From Magicicada septendecula (taxonomy: Eukaryota; Arthropoda; Insecta; Hemiptera; Cicadidae), in contig CM068367.1 of the NCBI GenBank assembly GCA_034769895.1, positions 115,862,573-115,926,572 of the forward strand: a stretch of DNA of 64,000 bases, given 5' to 3'. The position numbers and the translations under genes are program-made. The notes below the pieces were generated by a model. It was not told where the DNA came from. It searched no databases and was given only the letters and a program-made list of their open reading frames with translations. Every line of letters starts with the position of its first letter. Position 1 is the first letter of the stretch. Below, one piece after another: positions 34,773 to 45,403 of this stretch.

Positions 34773-35778
34773 GGAAATAGGACATAAGTTCCGATCCAAA
34801 AGTGCCAAGACAAAAGTTCCAAAAAGTTTAAGTTCCAATTTCAAATAATTGTTTTTCATTAGTATTTTGTTTCCGAGCAGCAGAAGGTTAGTGTTATTAT
34901 AAATTTTTTCATAACCTACTTAAACTACAAAATTTAGAGCTTCAAAATTTATCGTAACTTCATTAAAAATTGAACTTTGATCCGATATGGCCGAACTCAT
35001 TCAGAAGGGCAAGACAGTTTATTTACATTTCTGTGGTTTCCTGTATTACAAACATTCATCGAATAAGGAAACTGTCTATTGGCGTTGTAGAAGGAAAAAT
35101 GAGTACCCTGCTCGAGTTTCAACGGAAAGTAATGGACACGAAATTATTGTTCGTAAAGGTGGTGAAGCTACTGCACATACGCATGCTCCAAATCGCTAAA
35201 CTTTCTATATTTTCATTGATGAGGTTCCAGAGAATTTTCTTCCAGTAGCCGAATATTTCGAAGGTACATAGGTACGCGGTAGACCAACGAGAGGTAGAAG
35301 GAGAGCGATTCCTGTACATTATGCCCCCGAACTGTGGAATCAATATGATGCTGTTCTTCAAAGAATAGCACGAACCAATTATTCATCTGAAGGGCGGCAT
35401 AATCGCTTTCAGGTAGTGGTGGGACGGTGCCATCCAAGCTTATATAATTTTCTGAACGAGCTACAATATGAACAAGGTGACACAGAAAGCATGATACGAC
35501 AACTCAATCTAGGACAAAAAATAAAAAATCCAAAGTCAGCTCGTCGACGAAATTTTGAAGAAAGAATTTTCAACATTGTTCAGCGACATCAAGAATACGT
35601 TGAAAATGATACAATCATAGATTACCTGAAAGCTATAGGCTATTATTTACATTTTTAATTTTATTTGGAAATTTTGTACTTTTTAAACTTTATACAAATG
35701 GAACTTTGTGCAATTGGAAAAATTAAAATTTGAATTTTCGAAATGGAACTTTTGGATTGGAACTTTTGTCACCCAATC
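34773..35778 (+). mobile_element. Internally deleted MULE (Mutator-like) DNA transposon
   Basis: Bounded by an 8-base direct repeat CTTTAATC (34765-34772 and 35779-35786). Both ends carry inverted repeats: 8 variable bases after an initial G, then GACATAAGTTCC.ATCCAAAAG on the left and GACAAAAGTTCC.ATCCAAAAG on the complement of the right. Short AAGTTCCA motifs recur near both ends. An 8-10-base target duplication and such ends fit Mutator-like elements. Inside it are an N-terminal FLYWCH finger and a MULE C-terminal piece; the catalytic middle is gone, so it is non-autonomous. Confidence 0.85.
34987..35658 (+). pseudogene. MULE-type transposase remnant: FLYWCH finger plus C-terminal region
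   Basis: One frame holds both parts. The first open part (ATG at 34987) encodes about 70 residues with a FLYWCH zinc finger: FCGFLYY near residue 17, VYWRCRRK near 32 and the closing AHTHAP near 62; the second Cys position of the finger (before ...AR) is Tyr here. After a stop at 35197 and another near 35267, the frame goes on with RPTRGRRRAIPVHYAPELWN, then RCHPSLYNFLNELQYEQ, ARRRNFEERIFNIVQR and IIDYLKAIGYYLHF, the end found in FLYWCH-MULE proteins. About 220 codons remain where full proteins have roughly 500; the DDE domain is deleted. Confidence 0.8.
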
Positions 35779-35786
35779 CTTTAATC

Positions 35787-36221
35787 AGTCGTTTAAGTTC
35801 GCCATTGTCGAGAAGTCGCAACATCTATGTAAGCCATTTAGGTGGACGCAAAATCGTTGTCCTTGCTTCTCGAGAAAACCGCTGAATCTTATCTCTATTG
35901 AAACAAATCCTCAGATCCTCATGGTTTATACCTCAGTGCTTTGTTTTTCTGTTATCTCAGAGCTTTTTGTATTCCTGTTCTTTTTATACTCCTGAGTTGT
36001 TCATGGTGTGTCCATAGTACGTACATGATGCTTTTTGCAAAGGATTGATTTACTGTGTATAGACTGTGTACAGAAAGGTAATAATTACGTAGTCTGTTCA
36101 CCGATTGTAGGATGTGTTCAGAAGGAAAACTAGAGAGATGTTCTTGTTTTTATACAGCCGCCCTGGTCTATGAGAATTCAATAATTAAATCCATTCAACC
36201 GATTCCAGTTAATAATAAGAA
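35787..36221. other. R1-related flank and non-coding DNA
   Basis: Bases 36140-36221 match the start of R1 (AGAATTCAATAATT..., as in 47670-47730), and this R1 segment is interrupted by Helitron H3. The rest is unrecognised. Confidence 0.45.
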
Positions 36222-37300
36222 CTAGCTGTTATCCGCGGCTTTGCACGCGAATATTTGGCTTTTAATAAGTATTTTAATATAATTTTTATTGTCTATGTCT
36301 ATATGGCGTTCTGTCAGCTCGTATAAAAATTTTGTACTCATTAGTCATATTCTCTCCAAAACTGTTTTCAACACTTGTACTAAATTATTATGTTGGTGCA
36401 ACAGCCTTTGGAGATTTAAAAGTACCCGTTTATAAAGCCTTTGGAGATATTTATAATGTAATACCTGTTAAATCTAAAACGCTAAATTCATTATTTTAAG
36501 CGTTACTGTGTTAAAAGCATTGTATAACACATTAAACGTAATGTTTTCCTCAGCCATGGCTTTTATTTATTAAAGCAGTACTCTAAAAACCAAAAACCGT
36601 TGTCACTTAACCTCACAGATGAAAACAACACGTATTTTCGCTTTGCATTAAGTAATAGGACAATTTGCCATTAGTACACTTCTTCTTTTCCACATCGTAA
36701 TATATCGATACAATGGCATATTATATAAAACATCGATAATGTACTGTAGGAATGGATAAATGTACAGTTCCGATGTCGCTCAATAGCTTTTGTTTATTTA
36801 ATTGTTACTATGGTAATTAATTCTGGTCTCCGTGATATTGTTGACATCTTTAGTAGTAGTATTTATTAATATATTTAATTACTTATTCATTACATCATCA
36901 GAAACACGTATAAACATAAATTTTATAATCGTTTAAGGTAATTACAAAATAAAATTACAAAGTATATCGATACAATCGCATATTAAAAACTGCAGGAACG
37001 GATAAAGGTACAGTTCTGATGCCGCTAAATATCATTTTTTTATTTACTTGTTACTATGGTAATTAATTCTGGTCTCATTGGTATTGTTGACATCTTTATA
37101 CGCGTCAACGAAATGGCACAATTAAAAGGGCCTCAATCATGCGAACGGGGCAAAGTATCAAATTCCAAGTTAGACAGTGTTTTTCGCCTTGTGTCAAAGG
37201 TTAGCTGTGGAAAATTTGGTGGCAATCGGTGTGTAACGGTGTGGATTTGTATTCAGTACACATAAATCTTCAGACTTTGAGTTGTATATATATATATAGA
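36222..37300 (-). mobile_element. Non-autonomous Helitron H3 (1,079 bp)
   Basis: On the minus strand it starts TCTATATATATATA and ends GGATAACAGCTAG, with hairpin CGCG TGCAAAGC CGCG just upstream of the 3' end. It lies between A and T. The flanks AATAATAAGAA and TTATACGGCCTTCTTTC join to give a sequence matching unoccupied R1 at 47716-47745 (TTGTTATAAAAA / TTACACAGCCTTCTTTC), so both ends are supported by an empty site. It contains an internal direct duplication (36701-36850 and 36963-37096). No coding frame. Confidence 0.88.
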
Positions 37301-37390
37301 TTATACGGCCTTCTTTCTTCAGGCAACAATTACCTCAGCAGAAAAATAAGAGGAGAGCATAATAAAAAGTTGCTAAAAGAGATTATAACT

Positions 37391-37625
37391 ACCTGGCTAT
37401 TGGACTGCTGTTGATTGCTTGATAGTGTTGTCATTTTTTACACTAAACGTTTCGGTTACCCATCGGAGATCTTCTCAGATAGGGTTACGTTTGGCCTACA
37501 ATCCCGCGTCAAACTATTTTACTACTGAAGAAGGCCTCCAGTGGGTGGCCCAAACGTTTAGTGCAAAAAAAGACAACACAACAAGCAATCGACCACGTTC
37601 CAATATCCCGGTAGTTATGTACTCT
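37391..37625. mobile_element. Palindromic element with two outward-facing hammerhead-like cores
   Basis: The arms are inverted copies: GATTGCTTG.TAGTGTTGTC, TTTTT.CACTAAACGTTT and so on, against the complement of 37545-37625. The right core (37525-37558, plus) reads CTGAAGA, A, a GGCC/GGCC stem with a 10-base loop, CAAAC, GTT; helix I is ACTA/TAGT, fully paired. The left core (37446-37478, minus) keeps GAAAC and GTT but has a longer CTGAGAAGA. An RTE-type LINE fragment begins about 30 bases downstream. Confidence 0.6.
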
Positions 37626-37649
37626 TTAATATTGATTCCGACAATCCAG

Positions 37650-38200
37650 AATTAATTTGGGAAAGATGGCTATATCTACATTAAATAGAACTCTGTGGGA
37701 TAAGCAAATTACAGCAGGAACTAAAATTAAAATATTTAAAACCATTGTTAGAAGTGTCATGACTTACGGCTCAGAAGTTTGGACTACTAATAAACACACA
37801 AGAACAAAATTGATGACACCAGAGATAGACTTTTGGAGACGTTCGGCAAGAGTAGCTAGACGTGAGAAAATTAGAACTGAAGTCATTAAGGACAGAATAA
37901 ATGTGAAAAAATCAATTGATGATTTTATCCAAACAAGAAATTACAATGGAATGGACACACGAAAGAATGGCACAGGAAAGGCTGCCAAGACAGTTATGAA
38001 ATAGACCCCACGAGGAAGAAGGAAAAGAGGAAGACCACCTATCACCTGGATAGAGGAATTTCAGACTATATTGAGGGAACGAAAAATTTAAGATCTTTGG
38101 ATGGACAAGCAGTAGTGGAAGATGAGAATTCAATCACTTCTGTAATATTTGGTTCCGGAAAATGTGTAAGCATTATACAGCCGAAATAATAATAATAATA
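37650..38200 (+). mobile_element. LINE (RTE-type) C-terminal fragment with AAT-type tail
   Basis: A 115-codon frame reads LNRTLWDKQITAGTKIKIFK, TIVRSVMTYGSEVWTTNK, TRTKLMTPEIDFWRRSARVA and IRTEVIKDRINVKKSIDDFI. After a frame change come NYNGMDTRKNGTGK and a GRRKRGRPPITW-like run near 38010-38050. This is the usual order after the catalytic core. The (AAT)n at 38185-38200 is the 3' tail. It follows the palindromic element directly. Confidence 0.85.
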
Positions 38201-38399
38201 TTGATTCCGGCCATGTTACCCTCCGCAATACATAATAAAAAATTGTTCATCTACTCGCGTCCATAAAAATAAGTAATTCTCATATAATTTAAAAATTAAT
38301 CTTCATATCTGCCTATTTACATCGTTAACAATATAGGATGAAGCGAAAATGTTTAGAACGTTCAATACAAAGTATACAGTAAATATTTTCCTTCAGAAG

Positions 38400-39275
38400 A
38401 CGCAGACAAGAACGATAATTGCCTTGTAATTATAAGGTAACTATCACTTTGCGTAGCACGCACACAATTCAGTCCAGCATTACTTTTGAGGCGAAGAAAA
38501 CAAACCCACCGAATGTATTAATCCGCCATCCGGATGTCTACTACACTTCAGCAGACACAACGACGTTGGACGCTTCAAAAGATACAAACACCAAAGGATC
38601 ACAAAGAGCCGATGTTATATAAGAAAACTTCTCTCGTATACGAGTTTCTCAGACGCACACACTACAAACATTTTGAGTGCCTTGTCTGAACACCGACGTA
38701 AGTTGGTAAACTTTATAGCGTGACTTTAATATGATAATCCAGCCTTTTCACCATTACAAGTTTTTCCGAGTTAGCCTGCACTACAAAGCTTTGTACTGTA
38801 TTATCCAAACACTTTAAATATTTTGTTTACAAAGACGCGCTAGCGCATTGCTGCCAGATAAACGTCTTTTCGCCACAATATAACACACTATTTTTCATAC
38901 ACACGCTAAGCGACTGTAGAATTTTATGAAGCAAATCTGTCACCCCATGTCGTTCTCAGAATATTTCTTCTTGTTATAATTTACGTTTCACGGAATTCTC
39001 GTCTAGTATCTCGCTGTTCTTATTGTGTACATGATGTTGGTCAGTAGATATTTATGTACCGTTTATGGCAACGACACCAAGCACACAGCTCACCCGGTAG
39101 TACCCCAACTTAATCATCCCAAAGTTTTCTTCAGAATCATTTGTGATCCTTTGAACAATAGCAACCACAGACTCTGTGTACCATAACCTAAAGATATTCA
39201 TTCAATCGAAGTTTATTTTCCGCAGTAAGTTTTTATCCTAGGTTTTAATATTAAAATTTGGTCCGGAATAATTTC
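38400..39275. repeat. Interspersed repeat family R1, copy C
   Basis: Shares AAAGGATCACAAAGAGCC with 48712, ATATGATAATCC.GCCTTT, TTAGCCT.CACTACAAAG, GACGCGCT and TGAAGCAAATCTGTCACC with the other copies, and the closing TTTTCCGCAGTAAGTTTT block. It lacks the microsatellite segment. More divergent than copies A and B. Confidence 0.55.
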
Positions 39276-39289
39276 ATAGATAATTATAA

Positions 39290-39600
39290 AGGGGATAATT
39301 GCTGCCAGGCGCGTGGCAGGGTATACTTTCCGTGAGAATAGAAGAAACACAGATATACGGTAGGAACTGAATATTATGAGTATACTCTACAGGATTGCAC
39401 TGAATTGGTGGGAACATCTTTGTCGAATGGATGATTGCCGCATCCCCAAATAAATATGGAACTATAAGGCGAAGGGATGGAGACGTGCGGGGCGTTCAAG
39501 GAAGCGCTGGAGTGACCAGCTCTGACTCTTTGACTGCTTGAGACCAAACCATCCTTAGTTTATTCCTTGAAAACGATGAACATGATGATCATCAAGGGTG
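39290..39600 (+). mobile_element. LINE C-terminal fragment
   Basis: The plus strand reads LNWWEHLCRMDDCRIPK, then WNYKAKGWRRAGRSRKRWSD and LFDCLRPNHP before a GATGAACATGATGATCATC tail near 39575-39595. The order HL-RMDD-RIPK, G-R-R-G-R-x-x-x-RW is the LINE C-terminus. The 45870-46040 fragment is the same family on the minus strand. One stop interrupts it. Confidence 0.7.
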
Positions 39601-40383
39601 AGACAAACGAAAATTACGCCTGTAAAATCTTCACATAATCTTCCTGTAGCAGCTGCTCGATATGGGCCTCAGTTCTCCAAACAGCATTTTAGAGGAGACT
39701 GGGCGACAAGAAAGCCGTAGTTCTGCTCCCTTATCTCCAGCCGTAAGTGCAAGTCATAGGTACCCATTTTACATCACGATTTAGGGTTAACATTATTCAG
39801 ACCTAGTCGCATCAAATTGGAAACGTCACCCATTAAACTACGAACGAGCCAGACCGACATTACGGATGACACAGTGAAATACAAGAAGAAATACACATAA
39901 TATTTGGAAACGTGGAATAGGGAAAACATAAGAAAATAAAATGAAAATGTCTACGTAAATGTGGAGAATCGTCAGAAACAGTATAAGGAAAAATGTAGGT
40001 GACTTAGAGTAGAACTAAAAACATAGAACTCGATAAGTCGTAACTTAGTAGGTATTAGAAGAAGGAAAAGGGAAGGAGAAAAAAGAATAACATGATATGA
40101 AAGAAATTTAGAATCATGTATAGTACATAACACCAAGGAGCGTGTTACAAGACAAGGTGACACTACAAGAAGAGGACTAAACCCTAACACACAGAAATTG
40201 CATAAATGATAAAAATTAAAACATTTATTATGTAATATTATATTATGTATTATGTATGTAATTTGTATTATGTATTATTACATTTATTATGTAATACGTA
40301 AATGATATTAATTATGTAAATAAGGTCATGATTGTGGTGGTATTGGTATTGATATTTATGGTGATGGTGGGGGTAAACCGGGT
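39600..40383. other. Non-coding stretch
   Basis: Tandem TTATGTAATA-type and GGTGAT-type low-complexity DNA lies at 40215-40375, including two copies of GTAAACCGGGT at the edge of the palindrome. Nothing else is recognised. Confidence 0.4.
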
Positions 40384-40712
40384 TGCAGCGTAAACCGGGT
40401 TTTTCGATTTTCTTCTAGCAGAACAAATTTTTCCGTTTCTTCATTTCGTACAGATTGTAATTTTTGATACTCATTATATACGTTGGTACACAGAAATAGA
40501 CCTTGAAAGAGTGTTTCTTAATTCATCTTAGTTTGAGTGCCTGGACTTGTATGTGCTTTTACTTGAATTTGAGTATTTGAAAACAGTGTCATCTTCTTCT
40601 TTACCAAATCATCATAACTTACCACCAACACGATTATTACAGTCATCGGTTTCGATGGTGGAATAATAATAATAACAACAACAACAACGGCAACAACAGC
40701 AACAGCAGTAAC

Positions 40713-40749
<37 letters not shown>

Positions 40750-40907
40750 GTCATAGTCATCGTCGTCGTCGTCGTCATCAACACCACCACCACCATCACC
40801 ATCAGTAGCAGCAGCAGCATCGTCGTCGTCTTGTAGTCAACAGTTTCATCACATGACGACGACGATGCTGCTGCTGCTACTGATGGTGATGGTGGTGGTG
40901 GTGTCGA

Positions 40908-40949
<42 letters not shown>

Positions 40950-40970
40950 TGGTGGTGGTGGTGGTGGTGG

Positions 40971-41029
<59 letters not shown>

Positions 41030-41361
41030 GTTACTGCTGTTGCTGCTGCTGTTGTTGCCGTTGTTGTTGTTGTTATTATTATTCCACCATCGAAACCGAT
41101 GACTGTAATAATCGTGTTGGTGGTAAGTTATGATGATTTGGTAAAGAAGAAGATGACACTGTTTTAAAATAATCAAATTCAAGTAAAAGCACATACAAGT
41201 CCAGGCACTCAAACTAAGATGAATTAAGAAACACTCTTTCAAGGTCTATTTCTGTGTACCAACGTATATAATGAGTATCAAAAATTACAATCTGTACGAA
41301 ATGAAGAAACGGAAAAATTTGTTCTGCTAGAAGAAAATCGAAAACCCCCGTTTACGCTGCA
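40384..41361. repeat. Near-perfect 978-bp palindrome carrying trinucleotide repeats
   Basis: The left arm (40384-40830) is the inverse complement of the right arm (40855-41361). They differ mainly in repeat length and by a handful of bases. The spacer is 24 bases (40831-40854). From the outside in, each arm has TGCAGCGTAAAC, GATTTTCTTCTAGCAGAACA, AAGAGTGTTTCTTAATTCAT, CACTGTTTTAAA/CAAATAC variants, CACCATCGAAACCGATGAC and then (GTT), (CAT), (GTC) and (CAC) runs. Both long overlapping open frames are repeat translations. Confidence 0.93.
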
Positions 41362-41885
41362 GTTTAATCTGTGATACCCGAATGGTGAACGTAAGCGTTT
41401 CAAATTATAATATTGGAAAATTTAGGCACAGCACTATGCAAGCTGAATAACATCCAAATTTCGAAAACAACAAAGTTTTCGTGAAAACAGTACCATATGG
41501 TGCACCGTACATTCAAATCGTTCTCATATATTATGTGGTTTTGTTTCATTTCAACACATTCGGCCACATTCACATTCGGATAAACTCACGATGCGTTTGT
41601 GTTCATAAATGTGTTTTACAAATATTACTGTTATTTTTCCAAGCGTAAGCAAGTTTCAGTACATTACAGCACATCTGCTGTTTCTTGCTTCCTTACAAGA
41701 AGGGTTCATGTCACGGTAATAAATCATCTTAAAAAAGTTTTAATATTTGTTGCAATGAAAGCAAACACAGAAACGCACACACCATTTCTCGTTCTCTTCA
41801 TCTTCGCTTCATCATTCATCGGCATAACGTGCAAGATATACATAATTTCCTCTATTAGATTTCCGTCACATTAATTCTCGTGTTC
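41362..41885. repeat. Interspersed repeat family R4, copy 3
   Basis: Continues from the right palindrome arm in the same order as the other R4 copies: CAGTTTAATCTGTGA, ATATTGGAAAATTTAGGCAC, AGCTGAATA, CCATATGGTG, ATTCAAATCGTTCTCATATA, then TTGCTTCCTTACAAGAAGGG. So the right arm is in the ancestral arrangement, and the left arm is the added inverted copy. Confidence 0.55.
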
Positions 41886-41978
41886 ATACTCTACGCGTTA
41901 CACTGTGTTTATTTGCATTTCTTTCTGTTTTATTAGGTATATATACATATATGTATATATATATATATATATATATAC

Positions 41979-42178
41979 ATTTAATATTTATAATGACTTT
42001 ACCTCAAGATGTTTTTTCCTTATTTGGAAGATTTTTCGGGACGCTTTGTGTTTCCATCCTTAGCCTTCGTAATTTTGAATCTTGACAAGACTCAAAGTTG
42101 GGAAGGGTGAGAATGGGAACTCAAAGCGTCCCAAATAAGGAAAAAAACATCTTGAGGTAAAGTCATAAATATTAAATA
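41979..42178. repeat. Inverted repeat (MITE-like) flanked by TA runs
   Basis: Arms 41979-42056 and 42103-42178 pair: TTTAATATTTATAATGACTT, TACCTCAAGATGTTTTTTCC, TTATTTGG and GGGACGCTTTG. A loop of about 45 bases separates them. (TA)n lies just outside on the left and TATATTATATA on the right. No coding frame. It could be a small non-autonomous DNA transposon, but a target duplication in TA-rich DNA is not diagnostic. Confidence 0.7.
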
Positions 42179-42239
42179 TATTATATACATCAAGAAGTAG
42201 ACTGTAGCAAAAAGTGTTTGAACACACACACGCACACAC

Positions 42240-42300
42240 ACACACACATATTTCTGTCCAGAAATATATATATATATATCTTATATATATTTCTGGCAGG
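42240..42300. repeat. Short inverted repeat with TA core
   Basis: CCAGAAATATATA and TATATATTTCTGG pair around a TA-rich centre, directly outside the palindromic element. Possibly part of the same insertion. Confidence 0.6.
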
Positions 42301-42323
42301 CTTCTGTATCATTAGTTCATCAA

Positions 42324-42521
42324 ATATTAATTACTTCTGCAAGTAAAATTATTAATGTGTTTACACCTGATGCTCGTTTTACTGATCACATCAGTGTCAT
42401 CAGAGGTTTATAAATTATTTATCATCATGTATAAACCATTGATGATATTGATGTGATCAGTGAAACGTGCGTCAGGTGTAAACACAATAATAATTTGTCT
42501 TGCAGAAGTAATTAATATCTG
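42324..42521. mobile_element. Palindromic element with two outward-facing hammerhead-like cores
   Basis: Arms of about 90 bases pair: ATTAATTACTTCTGCAAG, GTGTTTACACCTGA and ACTGATCACATCA. The left core (42369-42403, minus) has CTGATGA, an ACTGAT/ATCAGT stem with a GTG loop, and helix I ACCT/AGGT. The right core (42439-42473, plus) has TTGATGA, the same stem, GAAAC, GTC and the AGGT strand. Each arm keeps parts of the core that the other has lost. One unpaired base lies between A9 and stem II, as in the other loci. Confidence 0.65.
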
Positions 42522-42524
42522 AAG

Positions 42525-43915
42525 GAATATTAATTATGTGTGTGTGTTCAATATGCGTGTGACGTATGTGGAATTATTTTACGTGATAATGCTTTTAAAC
42601 CGAATGATATTAGTCCTAAATACAACTGTATGTTTTTAACCTGAATAATAATAATAACATGTTCACGATAAGGGCCAACACCGTACGGTATTAATGACAA
42701 AAGAGAAAGAAAATAAAAAGATGGCTTTTAATTTTGAAGAATATTTTTTCTTCAGAAATCGTGCCTTCTGTGTCTCTTTTCCTAAACTTTTCTTGTTTAC
42801 TGAAAATTGTTAACATTATATTACGCAGAACAAATTGTAATCAAACATTACAAACATTGTAACAAAACGAGTAAACAACATATTACTGCAGAAACAATCG
42901 TTTGGCTTGGGTAAAAAAAAATAAAAAAAATTATTCATTTTCAGCATATTGAGCTATAGAAACAAATACAAACGAGGTACAGATTTTACACTGGTGAAAG
43001 ACACAATGATAAAATCATAAGATAACCATATTTAGCTCATATTCTGAATAGTAGGCCAACAACGTAAAATATTGTGATACATTTATTTGGTTTATGAAAA
43101 CCATAAATTCAATTTCAGTAAAAGAATTCATAATGTTTACTTAATAACTAAAATAAATGAAATAAGAACCTAGATTGTTGTATTACTCCTTCTTTAAATA
43201 GCATTACGGTGCTACATAAATGGATAATTTGTAGTAAATACGAATTGAGACAATAGTGAATTGTTATTTGAAGAATATTTGTTGTATCAACCGGACGGAA
43301 TGTTTATATTGTTATAACATATTTATTTTCTTAAAAAAACTTCCGTTACTTACTTGAGATAGCTGATGTAAAGAATAAATTTCATTTATTTTACACAAAT
43401 CTTCATCACCTAACTTTTTACCGATCTGAAAACTGTTAATTATTTATTACACTCACTAATAGTTGAAATCACTTTAAATAAATATTCTCCACACAATAGC
43501 AAACTTTATCTACACAACCTACAGGTAAATGTTAATTAAATAGTTTATTAAATAACATAACAAAGCAAAAACGTTGTATTAATAAAGGGAAGTTGTTAAC
43601 GTATTATTAATGGACGCGAGACTGAACCAGTCGAACGCGGAGTAATACATATGGGGACACAGAATATATTCTATTCACTGTAAGACCGGATCAACTACGG
43701 GGAATTGAAACCTCAGCACTTTCTGATTTTGAAAGTCAGTCTATGGTTGTTACTTTGCTTTAAGATGCTTTCATTAAATTACACATACCTTATTATAAAT
43801 TGAATAAAATATAAGAAGTCTAAGAATTGAAAAATAATTTTCTCATTTGTACAAAGATTTCTTAAAAATTCATCTTATTTGGTACATATAAATATCTCTA
43901 GTAATTTCACGTTTA
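42525..43915. other. Non-coding, AT-rich stretch
   Basis: No gene, terminal repeat or RNA feature is recognised. Confidence 0.45.
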
Positions 43916-43917
43916 TC

Positions 43918-44033
<116 letters not shown>

Positions 44034-44039
44034 TTTTAT

Positions 44040-44275
44040 CATTATAGTTAAAACACCTTACGGTACTGATTATTTGTGTAACAGATACTTTGAGTTAAGT
44101 TTCTAATACCTTTCAGTATGTAACTGTAACTTCTCACCAGTCTTAACAGATTTTCGTATAATTTTCCTACCATTGTTACATTACCGTATTTCAATACAGG
44201 TCTAATGATTTTATTTAATAAAAAATTATCGTTATACCAATGTAGGTTTAAACAGGTTTTATTCAATAGAATAAC
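44040..44275 (-). mobile_element. LINE (RTE-type) short 3' fragment
   Basis: The minus frame reads DNFLLNKIIRPVLKYGNVTM, then ENLLRLVRSY and YTNNQYRK. The first block corresponds to the LLYKTIIRPVLLYGSETW segment of insect RTE-type proteins. Only about 70 codons remain. Confidence 0.55.
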
Positions 44276-44590
44276 ATAGAATTGATTTCAGTCCACCCGC
44301 TCCCTTCTCTTTGGCAGCCATAAGAAAATCCAAAAATATTTTTATATAACTTACCCATGTATACGAAAAACGTTAAAGGTTATGAAAATATTTAGTTTGA
44401 TGAAAGAGGTAAATATGATAGATTAACAGTAAACAAGTAGATAGGTAAAACAGAAAATTCTATCAAAAACGTTATAGAGAATTTAAACGTCAGTGCGCGC
44501 GCCAGCGTATTAGTGCATACATTGCTTGTGTGCATTTGTGTAAATCAATACAAAAAGAAGAGAGAGAGGGACAGAGATCGAGGTAGAGGT
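44276..44590. other. Non-coding stretch
   Basis: Nothing recognised. Confidence 0.4.
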
Positions 44591-44593
44591 AGA

Positions 44594-44647
44594 GTGAGCG
44601 AGTGAGTGAGTGAGTGAGTGAGTGAGTGAGTGAGTGAGTGAGTGAGT

Positions 44648-44727
<80 letters not shown>
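44594..44727. repeat. (GAGT)n(GA)n compound microsatellite
   Basis: About 14 GAGT units followed by about 37 GA units. The Ser/Leu/His frame across it is an artefact. Confidence 0.97.
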
Positions 44728-44730
<3 letters not shown>

Positions 44731-44789
44731 GTGATATTTTAAATTTTGTTTATACTTTCCATACAATGGGAAGTAAGACAGATCTCGAA

Positions 44790-45130
44790 CTTAAAACCAA
44801 TGTTTAAAAATACAGATTCACATTCTGTAATACGTAGTTTTTAGAAACAACAATACATTAATTTATAAAAATTGTAATAAACATTATTAGCAAAAGTAAA
44901 GAAAAGTATAAGACAGTCAGTTGAAGCAGACAAAATACATGATAGAAATAAGAATGTTGTTTGTGACAATAACAAACGAAGCACGAGTGACAAATGATGT
45001 TTCGTCTTGGTGGCGGGGTGGTTTCGTTGCCTGGCAGAGGGAGCGAGACGAATTACAGGCGGGAATATTAAGCCCTACCGGCATGTTTCTAAACACGAAC
45101 TGTTCCTAAACTGTTTCAAAGCACGAGTAC
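44790..45130. repeat. Interspersed repeat family R6, copy 2
   Basis: Counterpart of 33840-34275, with GAATGTTGTTTGTGACAATA, AACAAACGAAGCAC, AGTGACAAATGAT and GAGACGAATTACAGGCGGGA blocks. The last block also resembles a stretch of R3. Confidence 0.5.
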
Positions 45131-45403
45131 AAAGAACGATTTTGTTTAAAATAATACTGTACTTGTTATCGAGACTGGGATAAGCCCGTCGGGCAATTCG
45201 GCTCTCAAAACATATTTCAGAGCGCATAGGTGTGGCTATACTTCTGTGGTGTATCTACTGAAAACCGATCCGTCTCTTGCTCGAAACATCACACGTGAAT
45301 TAGCTGAAATAGGTTTTCTTTGTTCGTCGTTGTCAAGGAATTCCAGTATCTAAACATTTTGATGTTTCTTGTTGTTTACCTTTCGCCTTCGTTTTTGTTT
45401 AAT
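45131..45403. other. Non-coding stretch
   Basis: A CTACTGAAAAC ... CTCGAAACATC arrangement near 45257-45292 is a faint hammerhead-like echo, but is not called. Nothing else. Confidence 0.35.

Noticed and set aside
45257-45292. CTACTGAAAAC to CTCGAAACATC as a ribozyme core
   Set aside because: Stem II does not pair and the box deviates at a key base.
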